NCBI GenBank assembly: GCA_944325305.1
Contig: CALUZO010000001.1
Location: 1-64,000, forward strand
Direction: 5' to 3'
DNA: 64,000 nucleotides
From: an uncultured Rikenellaceae bacterium
GTDB lineage: Bacteria > Bacteroidota > Bacteroidia > Bacteroidales > Rikenellaceae
A model generated the notes under the pieces. That model saw only the letters and a list, made by a program, of their open reading frames with translations, made no database searches and was not told the DNA's origin. Made by a program: the position numbers and the translations under genes. Position 1 is the first letter of the stretch, and the number at the start of each line of letters is the position of its first letter. Positions 35,365-44,178 of this stretch are shown in pieces.

Positions 35365-35619
35365 GTGAAGTGTCGATTTATATACGTGGAAGGAGTCGGT
35401 AAAGTCCTAATCCCTGGTTGTTGGGGTGCTGCGGTTGCCAATGACATAGATTTTTGTACTTGTGTCACGCCCGGACCCGTCACTTTCGCACAATTTGAAA
35501 GGCAACGCTATAACGATATTGTCAACAAGCAAAATGAAATAATTAAACAACTAACCGAAGATAATGCCGTATTACTCGCGGAAAATGCGGAATTATACGC
35601 AAAACTGGCAAAATTATGA
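35365..35619 (+). CDS. hypothetical protein with leucine-zipper C-terminus (84 aa)
   Basis: Starts with GTG at 35365. The N-terminal half has five strands and a cysteine-containing loop (DFCTCVTPGPVTFAQFERQR). The last 35 residues form a heptad coiled coil (IIKQLTEDNAVLLAENAELY). Its stop overlaps the next start by 4 bp. Unrecognised. Confidence 0.55.
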   Translation: MKCRFIYVEGVGKVLIPGCWGAAVANDIDFCTCVTPGPVTFAQFERQRYNDIVNKQNEIIKQLTEDNAVLLAENAELYAKLAKL

Positions 35620-36233
35620 AGATAGAGTTTACAGAAGAAAAACGGGGCGAGATCCAGCGCATACAGCAAGCATTTGAAAAAGAACTATCGCCAAAAGAGA
35701 TTTTGAAAGGGACGGCGCAGGCTATAAATTCTACATTATCCCGGTCATTGCCACGAATCAATAAGGATGTTAAAGATAAATATAACATCCAACAAAAATA
35801 CCTTTCGCGGCAGTCGCTCGTATCGCCCAAAGCGCATAGTGGCAAATTGTATGGGGGCATAAGAATTAATGAAGCCCAATTGCCAATTATCGCATTTAAG
35901 CCTAAGCAAGCAGGGTCTAATATCACGGTTATGATACACAAAGGCAAAAGGCAAATAATCCGCAATTCATTTATTGCTACTATGGCAAGCGGACACAAAG
36001 GAGTTTTCGCCCGGGGGCGCTATACCAAGAAATCGGGATTTGAGCCAGGGCGCGAAAAGACACGTAGCGGTAAAATCCGTATTACTGAACTACGGACAGC
36101 ATCAGTATTTAAGATGGGGGTATCGCCCGAAATTGCCCAAGATGTGCAGGGCTTCATGGGCAATGAAGTAACGGCGAGGGTTCACGGTATATTAACCAGC
36201 CGCGTCGCTAAGATAGCGGCACAAAATCAATAA
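35616..36233 (+). CDS. minor tail protein Z-like
   Basis: 205 aa, basic. The pattern AQAINSTLSRSLPRINKDVK, then KDKYNIQQKYLSRQSLVSPK, and the C-terminal long helix resemble the prophage minor tail protein Z family (lambda gpZ-like), which has tail-completion or head-tail roles. Its place before the terminase genes is unusual, because lambda Z lies after the head genes. A terminator-like hairpin follows, so it may end the middle operon. Confidence 0.6.
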   Translation: MKIEFTEEKRGEIQRIQQAFEKELSPKEILKGTAQAINSTLSRSLPRINKDVKDKYNIQQKYLSRQSLVSPKAHSGKLYGGIRINEAQLPIIAFKPKQAGSNITVMIHKGKRQIIRNSFIATMASGHKGVFARGRYTKKSGFEPGREKTRSGKIRITELRTASVFKMGVSPEIAQDVQGFMGNEVTARVHGILTSRVAKIAAQNQ

Positions 36234-36267
36234 TAATGAAAATTATAGGTTCTTCCCGGGCAGTTTC

Positions 36268-36293
36268 AAAGGGGGTAGTCCGCACCGCCCTTT
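36268..36293 (+). terminator. terminator-like hairpin before the late operon
   Basis: Left arm AAAGGGGGT (36268-36276), 7-base loop, right arm ACC and CCCTTT (36284-36293) with one bulged G, followed by more Ts. It separates the Z-like gene from the terminase genes. The region up to 36343 could also hold the cos site expected for a lambda-type terminase; none was identified. Confidence 0.55.
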
Positions 36294-36343
36294 TTCGTTA
36301 GTTAGCAGGAAAAGTTATCATAGGAAATAGTAAGTAATTAGAT

Positions 36344-36937
36344 ATGAGGAAAAAGGCGCCGAAGGGTTGGATTAAAATATCTGACTTTGAGGAATTAACG
36401 GGCATCAGCACCAAAACCATTGCGTCTGCCATAAAGCGTGGCTATATACCCGATAATTTTGCGGATCGTGTTGGTTCCGCAGCGACTTCCCCATATTACC
36501 TTAATCCCCAGCAGTCTGCAATATGCTGGTACAAGTCGTTAAACGCTGCGCATCCCGGTTCACGTAAGGTACGCGAAACCCTTGCCGGTTACATAAAGAC
36601 ATTTGATAAGTCGGTGATAGAACCGGAGAAAAAAGCCCCCGATGTCCCAAAGCTAACATACGAAGATGCCCAGTTACAGGAAAAAATCGCAAAGGCTCAA
36701 ATGGCCGAACTCGATTTACAAGTACGTCAAGGGGAATTAGTGGAAAGGGCGAAAGTCTACGATCAGCTATTTGCTTTCGGGCAAGAATTACGTAATGCGC
36801 TTATGGCTATTCCCGACCGTATTACCGACACGGTAATTGCGGAATCGGATAACCGTCATAAAGTCCACAGTGCCATATACGATGCAATCGCATCGGAACT
36901 TCAAAAACTGGCCGATATGCAGCAAGTTGTAAAATAA
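36344..36937 (+). CDS. terminase small subunit (Nu1-like)
   Basis: 197 aa. The N-terminal winged helix (WIKISDFEELTGISTKTIAS) is the DNA-recognition domain of lambda Nu1-type small subunits, which bind the packaging site and regulate the large subunit. A helical middle (LQEKIAKAQMAELDLQVRQG) and C-terminal helices for contact with the large subunit follow. It overlaps the large subunit gene by one base (TAATG). Confidence 0.85.
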   Translation: MRKKAPKGWIKISDFEELTGISTKTIASAIKRGYIPDNFADRVGSAATSPYYLNPQQSAICWYKSLNAAHPGSRKVRETLAGYIKTFDKSVIEPEKKAPDVPKLTYEDAQLQEKIAKAQMAELDLQVRQGELVERAKVYDQLFAFGQELRNALMAIPDRITDTVIAESDNRHKVHSAIYDAIASELQKLADMQQVVK

Positions 36938-38799
36938 TGATTGGATTTGCAGACATAAAAGGATTATTGGACGGTCTACGCCCCGTTTCGCGTATCACGG
37001 TTTCGCAATGGGCGGACCAGTATAGGTTTTTAGCACCTGAAAGTTCTGCAGAACCGGGCCGCTACCGAACTGACCGAACGCCCTACCTTCGTCAAATAAT
37101 GGATTGTTTAAGTGTTCATGAGCCTTACAAGAAGGTAATATTTATGAAGGGAGCACAGATCGGCGGAACCGAAGCCGGCAGTAACTTTTTAGGATACATT
37201 ATGCACATGGCCCCGGCACCTGTGATGTTTATTCAACCCACAGATGAAATGGTTAAGCGCTTATCGAAGGGCCGTATCGATCCGCTTATAGCCGCCTGCC
37301 CCGAACTTAAAGGCAGGGTTGCAGACGTAAAGAGCCGGGACAGTAAAAACACCATAACACAAAAGAGTTTTAGCGGGGGGGTACTTATTATGGCTGGTGC
37401 CAATAGCCCGGCAGGGCTTCGCTCTATGCCAGCCCGTTATCTTATTCTCGATGAAGTAGATGCCTACCCGCTGGATCTTGGCGGTGAAGGTTCGCCTACC
37501 AAACTGGCAGATGCCCGTACACGTACATTCCCAAACAAAAAGATATTCATGCTAAGTACCCCCACGATACAGGGTATTTCAGTAATAGAAACCGAATTTG
37601 AAAGGACCGACAAAAATTATTTTCATGTCCCATGCCCACACTGTGGCGAATATCAAAAACTGGTATTCTCCCAACTCAAATGGGATGATGGCAAACCGGA
37701 AACTGTGAAATATTATTGCATCCACTGCGGGGCAGCTATAAGCGAACGACACAAAGCGACAATGTTACCCCGTGGCAAGTGGGTACCCGATAGTCCGGAA
37801 AAAGTCAACAGCGACCTAATCGGGTTTCATATCAATTCCCTATACTCCCCATTGGGTTGGTATTCCTGGAAGGAAATAGTAGAGGATTTTATCGACACAC
37901 ACGGAGATCAAAACAAACTTAAAACATTCATAAATACCACACTTGCCGAAACATGGGCAGAACGCGGGGAAGCCCCAGCGTATAAAAACATTTACAATCG
38001 GCGTGAAACATACGAAATAAACAGCGTGCCGGATGGCGTATGTTTCATAACCGCTGGGGTGGATGTTCAGAAGGATCGTTTGGAATTGGAAATTGTCGGA
38101 TGGTGTGCCGATAAACGATCCTTTTCAATTGATTATCGAGTATTGAAAGGTGATACCGCAGCTCCGGAAGTTTGGGATGCCCTTGCCGAAGTAGTCACCG
38201 AACGATGGACGCGAAATGACGGCATGGAGCTTCCCCTAACTCTTATGGCTGTGGATAGCGGGTACAATACAAACCATGTTTACAATTTCTGCCGCAGATT
38301 CGATGGGTCGCGTGTTATTCCGACTAAAGGGCAAGACAATTTAGGTGTAGCCGTAGCAACCCCCAAAAAGGTTGATGTAAAGAAAACCGGCAAGCGAACC
38401 GGGAAAGTATCATTGTGGAGTGTAGGCGTATCCATTCTTAAAAGTGAATTATACGCAGCACTACGTTTGGAAAAAGACGAGAAAGGCGTACCACCACCAA
38501 ATTACTGCCATTTTCCACAGTACGGCGAACATTATTTCCGTGGACTTACAGCCGAGGTACAAGTTAAGCGGATAGTGCGCGGATATGCCAAATATCAGTG
38601 GGAAAAGAAGTACGAACGTAATGAACCGTTGGACTGCCGCATATATGCGCGTGCTGCAGCCATTATTGTGGGCTTAGACCGTTTAAGCCCTGCAAAAATC
38701 GAAGCATTGGGCGGGATTCAGCACGCAGTAAAAAGTGAGAAACGAAATTCCGCAAGCGAAGGACAGCGCCGGCGCCGCAGTTCCTATTGGGATCGCTAA
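36937..38799 (+). CDS. terminase large subunit (GpA-like)
   Basis: 620 aa, the normal length for the lambda GpA family. It pumps DNA into the prohead and cuts genome ends. ATPase motifs: FMKGAQIGGTEAG (Walker A-like, about 70-82) and YLILDEVDAYP (Walker B, about 168-178). A zinc-ribbon-like CPHCGEYQKL ... YCIHCGAAI (about 227-270) and the nuclease domain with AGVDVQKDRLELEIVGW follow. GpA-type enzymes use cos sites, so cohesive ends are expected. Confidence 0.95.
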   Translation: MIGFADIKGLLDGLRPVSRITVSQWADQYRFLAPESSAEPGRYRTDRTPYLRQIMDCLSVHEPYKKVIFMKGAQIGGTEAGSNFLGYIMHMAPAPVMFIQPTDEMVKRLSKGRIDPLIAACPELKGRVADVKSRDSKNTITQKSFSGGVLIMAGANSPAGLRSMPARYLILDEVDAYPLDLGGEGSPTKLADARTRTFPNKKIFMLSTPTIQGISVIETEFERTDKNYFHVPCPHCGEYQKLVFSQLKWDDGKPETVKYYCIHCGAAISERHKATMLPRGKWVPDSPEKVNSDLIGFHINSLYSPLGWYSWKEIVEDFIDTHGDQNKLKTFINTTLAETWAERGEAPAYKNIYNRRETYEINSVPDGVCFITAGVDVQKDRLELEIVGWCADKRSFSIDYRVLKGDTAAPEVWDALAEVVTERWTRNDGMELPLTLMAVDSGYNTNHVYNFCRRFDGSRVIPTKGQDNLGVAVATPKKVDVKKTGKRTGKVSLWSVGVSILKSELYAALRLEKDEKGVPPPNYCHFPQYGEHYFRGLTAEVQVKRIVRGYAKYQWEKKYERNEPLDCRIYARAAAIIVGLDRLSPAKIEALGGIQHAVKSEKRNSASEGQRRRRSSYWDR

Positions 38800-38807
38800 T
38801 CCTGTTG

Positions 38808-38859
38808 GGTCACTATTGACCCTATTTCTGCCTTTTCATGGTCACTACTGTCCCTATTT
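38808..38859. repeat. pair of 20-bp direct repeats, 32 bp apart
   Basis: GGTCACTATTGACCCTATTT at 38808-38827 and a copy with two substitutions at 38840-38859, in the 119-bp gap between terminase and gpW genes. The first copy contains an imperfect dyad (GGTCA/TGACC). This is the largest gap in the head-gene block, so an operator, promoter region or packaging-related site is possible. No TAnnTTTG element is evident. Confidence 0.6.
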
Positions 38860-38918
38860 AATCATCCCCTATTGCTTTCAATGTTGGCCAAAGATACTTT
38901 AGTCGCAAAAGTGCGCTA

Positions 38919-39137
38919 ATGGCATACACTACTGAACAATATACAGCCTTAAAAAACGCGATTGCAACCGGCACTACTTCCGTATCCTATGGAGATAAAA
39001 CCGTGTCTTATCGCTCTATTTCCGAAATGAAGGAAATATTACGCATGATGGAAGAAGAATTATTTCCACAGCGAGTACCGCGCCGACGTAGGTATGCCAG
39101 CATAAGCAGAGGATATTTTGAACCAAAGAAACGATGA
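38919..39137 (+). CDS. head-tail joining protein gpW
   Basis: 72 aa, the size of lambda gpW. YTALKNAIATGTTSVSYGDK, then TVSYRSISEMKEILRMMEEE is the family pattern. gpW closes the filled head through the portal ring and accepts the next connector protein. It overlaps the portal gene by 4 bp, as in lambda-like phages. Confidence 0.88.
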   Translation: MAYTTEQYTALKNAIATGTTSVSYGDKTVSYRSISEMKEILRMMEEELFPQRVPRRRRYASISRGYFEPKKR

Positions 39138-40516
39138 AAGTAGCTTTTGAAATATCATTCCGCAAGAACTCTAAGAGGACTTACGAAGCTGCCGATAAAG
39201 GGCGGCGCGGTAAGGCTTTCCGCAATGCGCGATCTACCGGCGTCAATAAGGAAGTACGCAATGCGATAGTAACATTGCGTGACCGGTCTAGGCACATGGC
39301 CCGTAACAACGGATGGGCTAAGCGAGCAGTCGAAGCAATTACACGTCATACCATCGGCGAAGGAATTAAACCCGCGCCGATTGGCACCCTCGAAGAAACC
39401 AAACAGATAAAGGCCCTTTGGCGCGATTGGGCCAATACTACCGCCTGTGACTGGGATGGAATAACCAATTTTTACGGATTGCTTGAACTTGCCATGCGAT
39501 CTATTGCCGAAGGTGGCGAGGCGGTTATTTTGCGGCGCTGGGTGTTGCCCGATGAAGATTGTGAAATACCAATGAAACTACAATTACTCGAAGGGGACCA
39601 AATCGACCATACCCGCAATGGGCCTAATGAACATGGCTTTGCACGTATGGGCGTTCAATTCGACAATCAAAAGCGACGCACTGGCTACTGGGTTTTCGAC
39701 ACCCACCCCGGCGAGGATGATTATTTTGGCACAGACAAATACGAAAGTTATTTGGTAGACAAATCCGATGTTTTACTTGCTTTCGAGGTGCTACGGCCCG
39801 GGCAGGTTCGGGGGCTGCCTATGGGCGTAGCTTCGTTTATGAAAATGGGGGATTTTTCCGATTATGAGGACGCACAACTTGTCAAACAAAAAATCGCAGC
39901 ATGTTTTGCCGCATTCGTTCTCGGTTCGGAAGATAGCAGTTCCGACCCTATCGAAGATTTAGAACCTGGAATTATCGAACACTTGGGTAGTGCGGAATCG
40001 GTCGAATTTGCCAACCCGCCCAGTGTTACAGATTATGACCCATACGCCACTCGCATTTTACAGGGTGTTGCCGCTGCCTACGGGATTACCTATGAAATGC
40101 TTACAATGGACTATTCGCGGGTAAATTTCACTTCGGGCCGTATGGCGAAGATCGACGTAACCAACAATTTCAAAAGTTGGCAGTACAACATGGTAATTCC
40201 ACAGATTTGTAACCCTGTTTGGGATTGGTTTATAAAGGCTTGTCTTATTTCCGGTAAAATCAGACGTATTATAAAAGCCTCATGGACGCCGCCCCGCATT
40301 CAGCAAATAGATCCAGGACGGGAAACAGATGCACAGATTAAAGCAATACAAGGTGGGTTGACAACTCACAGCGAAGTATTGCGTGAAATGGGCTGGGAAC
40401 CGGAAGAATTTTACGAGGAATACAAACAGGATGTAGAGCGGTGCAAAGAACTCGGAATTACAATAAGTAGCATAATGCCTTCAAATTATGAGCAAGAAGA
40501 AAACGGAACAGTCTGA
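39134..40516 (+). CDS. portal protein (lambda B-like)
   Basis: 460 aa. RDRSRHMARNNGWAKRAVEA and ITRHTIGEGIKP, then LRPGQVRGLPMGVASFMKMG are typical of lambda gpB-type portals, which form the dodecameric ring for DNA passage at one head vertex. The C-terminal part continues past the core into the overlap with the protease-capsid gene (29 bp). Confidence 0.93.
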   Translation: MKVAFEISFRKNSKRTYEAADKGRRGKAFRNARSTGVNKEVRNAIVTLRDRSRHMARNNGWAKRAVEAITRHTIGEGIKPAPIGTLEETKQIKALWRDWANTTACDWDGITNFYGLLELAMRSIAEGGEAVILRRWVLPDEDCEIPMKLQLLEGDQIDHTRNGPNEHGFARMGVQFDNQKRRTGYWVFDTHPGEDDYFGTDKYESYLVDKSDVLLAFEVLRPGQVRGLPMGVASFMKMGDFSDYEDAQLVKQKIAACFAAFVLGSEDSSSDPIEDLEPGIIEHLGSAESVEFANPPSVTDYDPYATRILQGVAAAYGITYEMLTMDYSRVNFTSGRMAKIDVTNNFKSWQYNMVIPQICNPVWDWFIKACLISGKIRRIIKASWTPPRIQQIDPGRETDAQIKAIQGGLTTHSEVLREMGWEPEEFYEEYKQDVERCKELGITISSIMPSNYEQEENGTV

Positions 40517-42650
40517 CAGGAAAATGTCAGTTCAATATGGTCGCGCCTTGATTCAACCGGCCAGCATCGATGTTAAAACCCGCGAGGTGGATGTCGTATT
40601 TGCGACCGAAACCCCCGTTGAAAGGTTTGGGTGGGACGAAGATTATAACGAAGTCCTGTCATGCGAAGAAAGTGCAATTCGCATGTCCCGCGCCAATAAA
40701 GGCTTGCCGGTTTTGGATTGCCACCAAAGTTGGTCGGTATTCGATCAGTTGGGCAGAACCATTAAGGTATGGGTAAGTGAACAAAAAGAAGTGTGTGCCC
40801 GTATCCGTTTTTCCGGAAGTCTGCGTGCGCGTGAATTGTTCCAAGACGTTGCGGACGGTATTGTAACCGACATATCCGTTGGCTATCGCGTATATAAATA
40901 CGAAAGGGAACCAGCCGCCGAAGGAGAACGCCCCATATATAGGGCGGTCGATTGGGAGCCAAACGAAATATCTTTTGCGCCAGTTCCGGCGGATATTAAC
41001 AGCGGCGTCCGTGGAAATAAGGATGAGCATAGCGTCGAAATAATAAATCGAACCACAAATACAAATACGACCATGACCAAGAACAAGAAGAACGCCAAAA
41101 GAAGCACCGAAGCTGGTAAAACTATCCAGTGGACCGTTGAAGGTGGCCCCGTAAAAAAGGGTGACATAATCGATACGGGTGAAGTGAAGGGCACCGCCCT
41201 TGACGATGGGGAAGATGGGGATGAAATTACCTTGTCACTTATCGAGAATGATGACGCACAAGCTGCCGCAGACGATGCACAGGCCGCAGCAGATGACGCA
41301 CAAGCTGCCGCAGACGATGCACAGGCCGCAGCGGATGACGCACAAGCTGCCGCAGACAATGCGCAAACCGCAGCAGAAAATGAGGGAGATGACGAAGAAG
41401 GCACACGCCGTATATCTGCCATACAGCAGATGTGTCGGGCCGCAGGATTGTCCGCCGATTATGCACTCGGATTGGCTGGCACAAAGCTTTCTGTTGACCA
41501 GTGCCGTAAGGCTGTCCTTATCCGACTGCAAAAAACACAGCGAAATGTCGGGGGACACCACAACATAAATGTTGGGCTGGATGCGGGAACAAAGAAACGT
41601 AACGCTGCCCAGGAATACATATTACACAGGGTAATGCCCGGAACCTTCAAAATGACCGAAGGTGCTCGCCATTTTTACGGCACAAGTCTTGTCGAAATGG
41701 CAAAAGAACTGTTACACGAATCCGGTATTAACACTCGGGGGCTAAGTAAGTTGCAGGTTGCAGATTATGTTTTCGGCAAACGTACCCACAGCACAAGCGA
41801 CTTCCCGCTTTTGTTCGAGGGAGTTCTCGACAAGATGTTACGTGCCCAGTATGAATTTGCACCGGAGTTTTGGCCGCTTATCGCCCGGCAAACTTCCGTT
41901 GCTGACTTCCGCGCCAAAGGACTTTACCAAGTAGGTAGCCAGAACGGCATGAAAGAAGTTGCCGAAGGTGCTGAAATCAAATATACAACGCTGACCGAAA
42001 GCAAACAATCCATACAGATTAAAAGCTATGCCGAAGGTATCAAATTCACCCGCCAGGCATTCGTCAATGATGACCTTAATGCCTTCGCGGTTATTCCGGG
42101 CAATTTCGTGAAAGACTGGGACGAAATGCGCGGATCGCTTATTTGGGGGCTTATAATCAACAACGCCAAGATGGATGACGGCAAAGCCCTTTTCGATACG
42201 GCGCACGGCAACCTTCTTACAGGCGCTTCCAGCGCATTGAGCGAAACAAGCCTTGCCGCAGCAAAGGTTGCGTTGACAAAACAAAAGGGTATAGACGGAC
42301 GCATAATTCGTGTGCTGCCTAAATACCTTATCGTCGCACCCGAAAACGAAATCACAGCAAAGAAACTTATCACGTCGATAACGCCAGCGAAGTCTGCAGA
42401 TGTGAACGTATTTGCCAATGCTTTCGATGTAATCGTCGAACCGCGCCTAACCGACCCGACTGCGTGGTACCTTGCTGCCGATCCTAACGCGGTAGATGGT
42501 CTGTATTACGCATACTTGGAAGGCAACGAATCACTGCGTGTTAACAGCGAAGAAGATTTCAATACCGACACAATGAAGTACGCCGTGCGCGGTGACTTCG
42601 GCGCTGCGGCTATTGATTACCGAGGCTGGGTAAAAGCTGCCGGCAAATAG
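40488..42650 (+). CDS. prohead protease - scaffold - major capsid fusion
   Basis: 720 aa with three parts. Residues 1-180: U35-type prohead protease; the catalytic His is likely in LDCHQSW (His 79) and the Ser in DISVGYRVY (Ser 131 region). Residues 180-305: charged, flexible, scaffold-like, with six heptads of the type (D/N)DAQAAA. Residues 305-720: HK97-fold major capsid protein of the Mu gpT-like kind, with FWPLIARQTSVADFRAKGLY and IKFTRQAFVNDDLNAF. The protease should cleave itself and the scaffold off during maturation. No separate protease, scaffold or capsid gene is present, which supports the fusion being the working form. The start overlaps the portal gene by 29 bp; a second ATG at 40524 is possible. 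Confidence 0.88.
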   Translation: MSKKKTEQSDRKMSVQYGRALIQPASIDVKTREVDVVFATETPVERFGWDEDYNEVLSCEESAIRMSRANKGLPVLDCHQSWSVFDQLGRTIKVWVSEQKEVCARIRFSGSLRARELFQDVADGIVTDISVGYRVYKYEREPAAEGERPIYRAVDWEPNEISFAPVPADINSGVRGNKDEHSVEIINRTTNTNTTMTKNKKNAKRSTEAGKTIQWTVEGGPVKKGDIIDTGEVKGTALDDGEDGDEITLSLIENDDAQAAADDAQAAADDAQAAADDAQAAADDAQAAADNAQTAAENEGDDEEGTRRISAIQQMCRAAGLSADYALGLAGTKLSVDQCRKAVLIRLQKTQRNVGGHHNINVGLDAGTKKRNAAQEYILHRVMPGTFKMTEGARHFYGTSLVEMAKELLHESGINTRGLSKLQVADYVFGKRTHSTSDFPLLFEGVLDKMLRAQYEFAPEFWPLIARQTSVADFRAKGLYQVGSQNGMKEVAEGAEIKYTTLTESKQSIQIKSYAEGIKFTRQAFVNDDLNAFAVIPGNFVKDWDEMRGSLIWGLIINNAKMDDGKALFDTAHGNLLTGASSALSETSLAAAKVALTKQKGIDGRIIRVLPKYLIVAPENEITAKKLITSITPAKSADVNVFANAFDVIVEPRLTDPTAWYLAADPNAVDGLYYAYLEGNESLRVNSEEDFNTDTMKYAVRGDFGAAAIDYRGWVKAAGK
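41250..41375 (+). repeat. three tandem 42-bp repeats in the scaffold region
   Basis: Units at 41250-41291, 41292-41333 and 41334-41375, nearly identical, each encoding two heptads of the form DDAQAAADDAQAAA. The repeat may expand or contract by slippage. The encoded helix is likely a coiled coil or single alpha-helix spacer. Confidence 0.9.
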
Positions 42651-42672
42651 TCGTTATACGGAACTGAACAAT

Positions 42673-42691
42673 GGGGGCGTACCCCGCCCCC
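42673..42691 (+). terminator. terminator after the capsid gene
   Basis: A 7-bp GC stem (42673-42679 with 42685-42691), 5-base loop, then TTCTATTTT. It lies 22 bp after the capsid stop. Partial termination would raise capsid over tail expression. Confidence 0.75.
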
Positions 42692-42734
42692 TTCTATTTT
42701 CATAACACGATCAACAAACGAAAAACATAATACA

Positions 42735-43070
42735 ATGAAAAACTTTGTAGAAGAAGGCAAAACGATGAATTACACCGTGCCGGCAGATTCGTCCGTGAAA
42801 AGCGGCGAAGTTGTAGCACTCGGTGATCGTTGCGGCATTGCCGTTACAGACGGTGCTGAAGGCGAAACAATTGCGCTGGCAGCCGAAGGAGTGTTTGAAC
42901 TTCCCAAAGGCAGCGGTGCAATAGACCAGGGTAAAAAAGTATATCTGAACGTGGCAGCCGAAGGTGGGGCAAAAACTATCGTTACAACAGCTTCGGGCAA
43001 CACATTCTGCGGCTATGCCCATGAAGCGGCGAAGGCTGCGGATACAACAGTGCTTGTAAAACTGGTTTAA
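42735..43070 (+). CDS. capsid cement/decoration protein (DUF2190)
   Basis: 111 aa; DUF2190 pattern: KNFVEEGKTMNYTVPADSSV, then KSGEVVALGDRCGIAVTDGA and GVFELPKGSGAI. DUF2190 proteins are small beta proteins that bind outside assembled capsids. Its position after the capsid gene supports this. Confidence 0.85.
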   Translation: MKNFVEEGKTMNYTVPADSSVKSGEVVALGDRCGIAVTDGAEGETIALAAEGVFELPKGSGAIDQGKKVYLNVAAEGGAKTIVTTASGNTFCGYAHEAAKAADTTVLVKLV

Positions 43071-43082
43071 CCTCAATTCCCT

Positions 43083-43445
43083 ATGGAACCCTTATTCGAC
43101 GAGTTAGCCAAACAGACATTTACCACCGTTACCAACCTTATGGGGGTAAACGCTGTTTGGCACTCGTCGGCAGGGGTACAGGTTTCCGGACAAATTCTTT
43201 TTAAGAATCCATCGGAACCCGTAAAAATAGGCGATAGCGAGAATTACGAATACAGACCCAGCGACAGCACTGCGGAATATTATACCGGCAATTTTCCGGG
43301 ATTAAAGGAAGCAGTGGACGAACAACACGAAAGCCAGGAGTTCATGGAAGTACAGGGGAAGATGTTTTTGGTACGGGAAGTTACATCTACGTTTGACGGG
43401 AAAACATTTGTTGCCCATTTGGAACCACACGCAACTGCCTTATGA
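43083..43445 (+). CDS. head-tail connector (gpFII-like)
   Basis: 120 aa, mostly beta. GVQVSGQILFKNPSEPVKIG and the later FMEVQGKMFLVREVTS resemble the lambda FII-type head-tail attachment proteins. It follows the cement protein and precedes the tail completion gene, the usual place. Its stop overlaps the next start by 4 bp. Confidence 0.65.
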   Translation: MEPLFDELAKQTFTTVTNLMGVNAVWHSSAGVQVSGQILFKNPSEPVKIGDSENYEYRPSDSTAEYYTGNFPGLKEAVDEQHESQEFMEVQGKMFLVREVTSTFDGKTFVAHLEPHATAL

Positions 43446-43930
43446 AAGCGGAAATTACAACTTTCGGCCAACGGGAAGATCAGATTGTTGAGTTATTGAT
43501 AATGCCCGGTGTTGACGTAAGCATATTGCCGACAGAAGCGGAATTAAACAGGCCGCGCCCGACAGCAGTGCCGCAATTATTCGTAATTATCAACGGTAGC
43601 ACGTTTGATGATCCGGGGACACTGGGAGAGCCGACCGCACAATCCGAAACCATACAAGGTGAAATATTTATCCGTGCGAATAAGCGGCGCGGACCTCTCG
43701 GCATTTTCGACTTATACGATAAGGTTAGCGAAAGACTTTTAGGCAGAAAGCTACCCGGAACCATACTTCCTATAACATTTACCCAGTTTGGGTATGTCGC
43801 AGGAATACAAAACAATTGGCAATATGCCCTTACATTTTCATTTGCCACCTATCGGGTAGGTAAATGTGAATCGGATGCAGCACCATTTATCAAACAAATT
43901 AACCACGAAATAAACCTTAAAGATGAGTAA
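43442..43930 (+). CDS. Gp37-type tail completion protein
   Basis: 162 aa; the pattern PTAVPQLFVIINGSTFDDPG, then IFDLYDKVSERLLGRKLPG and FATYRVG fits the Gp37 family of Mu-like phages (tail terminator/completion). It overlaps its neighbours on both sides. Confidence 0.7.
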   Translation: MKAEITTFGQREDQIVELLIMPGVDVSILPTEAELNRPRPTAVPQLFVIINGSTFDDPGTLGEPTAQSETIQGEIFIRANKRRGPLGIFDLYDKVSERLLGRKLPGTILPITFTQFGYVAGIQNNWQYALTFSFATYRVGKCESDAAPFIKQINHEINLKDE

Positions 43931-44117
43931 GAAAAAGTACATAGTGGTTGCTCCTTTTGTCGTGTTCAAGATTAAAGACGGAACCAGCAAAAAGGAATAT
44001 GCCCTAAAAAAAGGCGATACGGAAGATTTACCCGATGACAGCAATACCGTCAAGGCGCTGGTATCTCGCAAACTTATACAGGAAGTAGTCGGGCAGACTA
44101 CGCCGCAAAAAAAATAA
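43923..44117 (+). CDS. small Mu gp38-like protein (64 aa)
   Basis: Basic beta protein (KYIVVAPFVVFKIKDGTSKK) placed between the completion protein and the sheath, as the small DUF2635-like protein of Mu-type tails. Its assignment is based on size and position more than on sequence. Confidence 0.55.
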   Translation: MSKKKYIVVAPFVVFKIKDGTSKKEYALKKGDTEDLPDDSNTVKALVSRKLIQEVVGQTTPQKK

Positions 44118-44178
44118 GTTTTGCAGCTATTACCGACCAACAATATTAACCGCCGCATAAGGCACAAAACATTTTACA

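Noticed and set aside
41250-41375. CRISPR-like array
   Set aside because: The repeats are contiguous, in frame and coding; there are no spacers.
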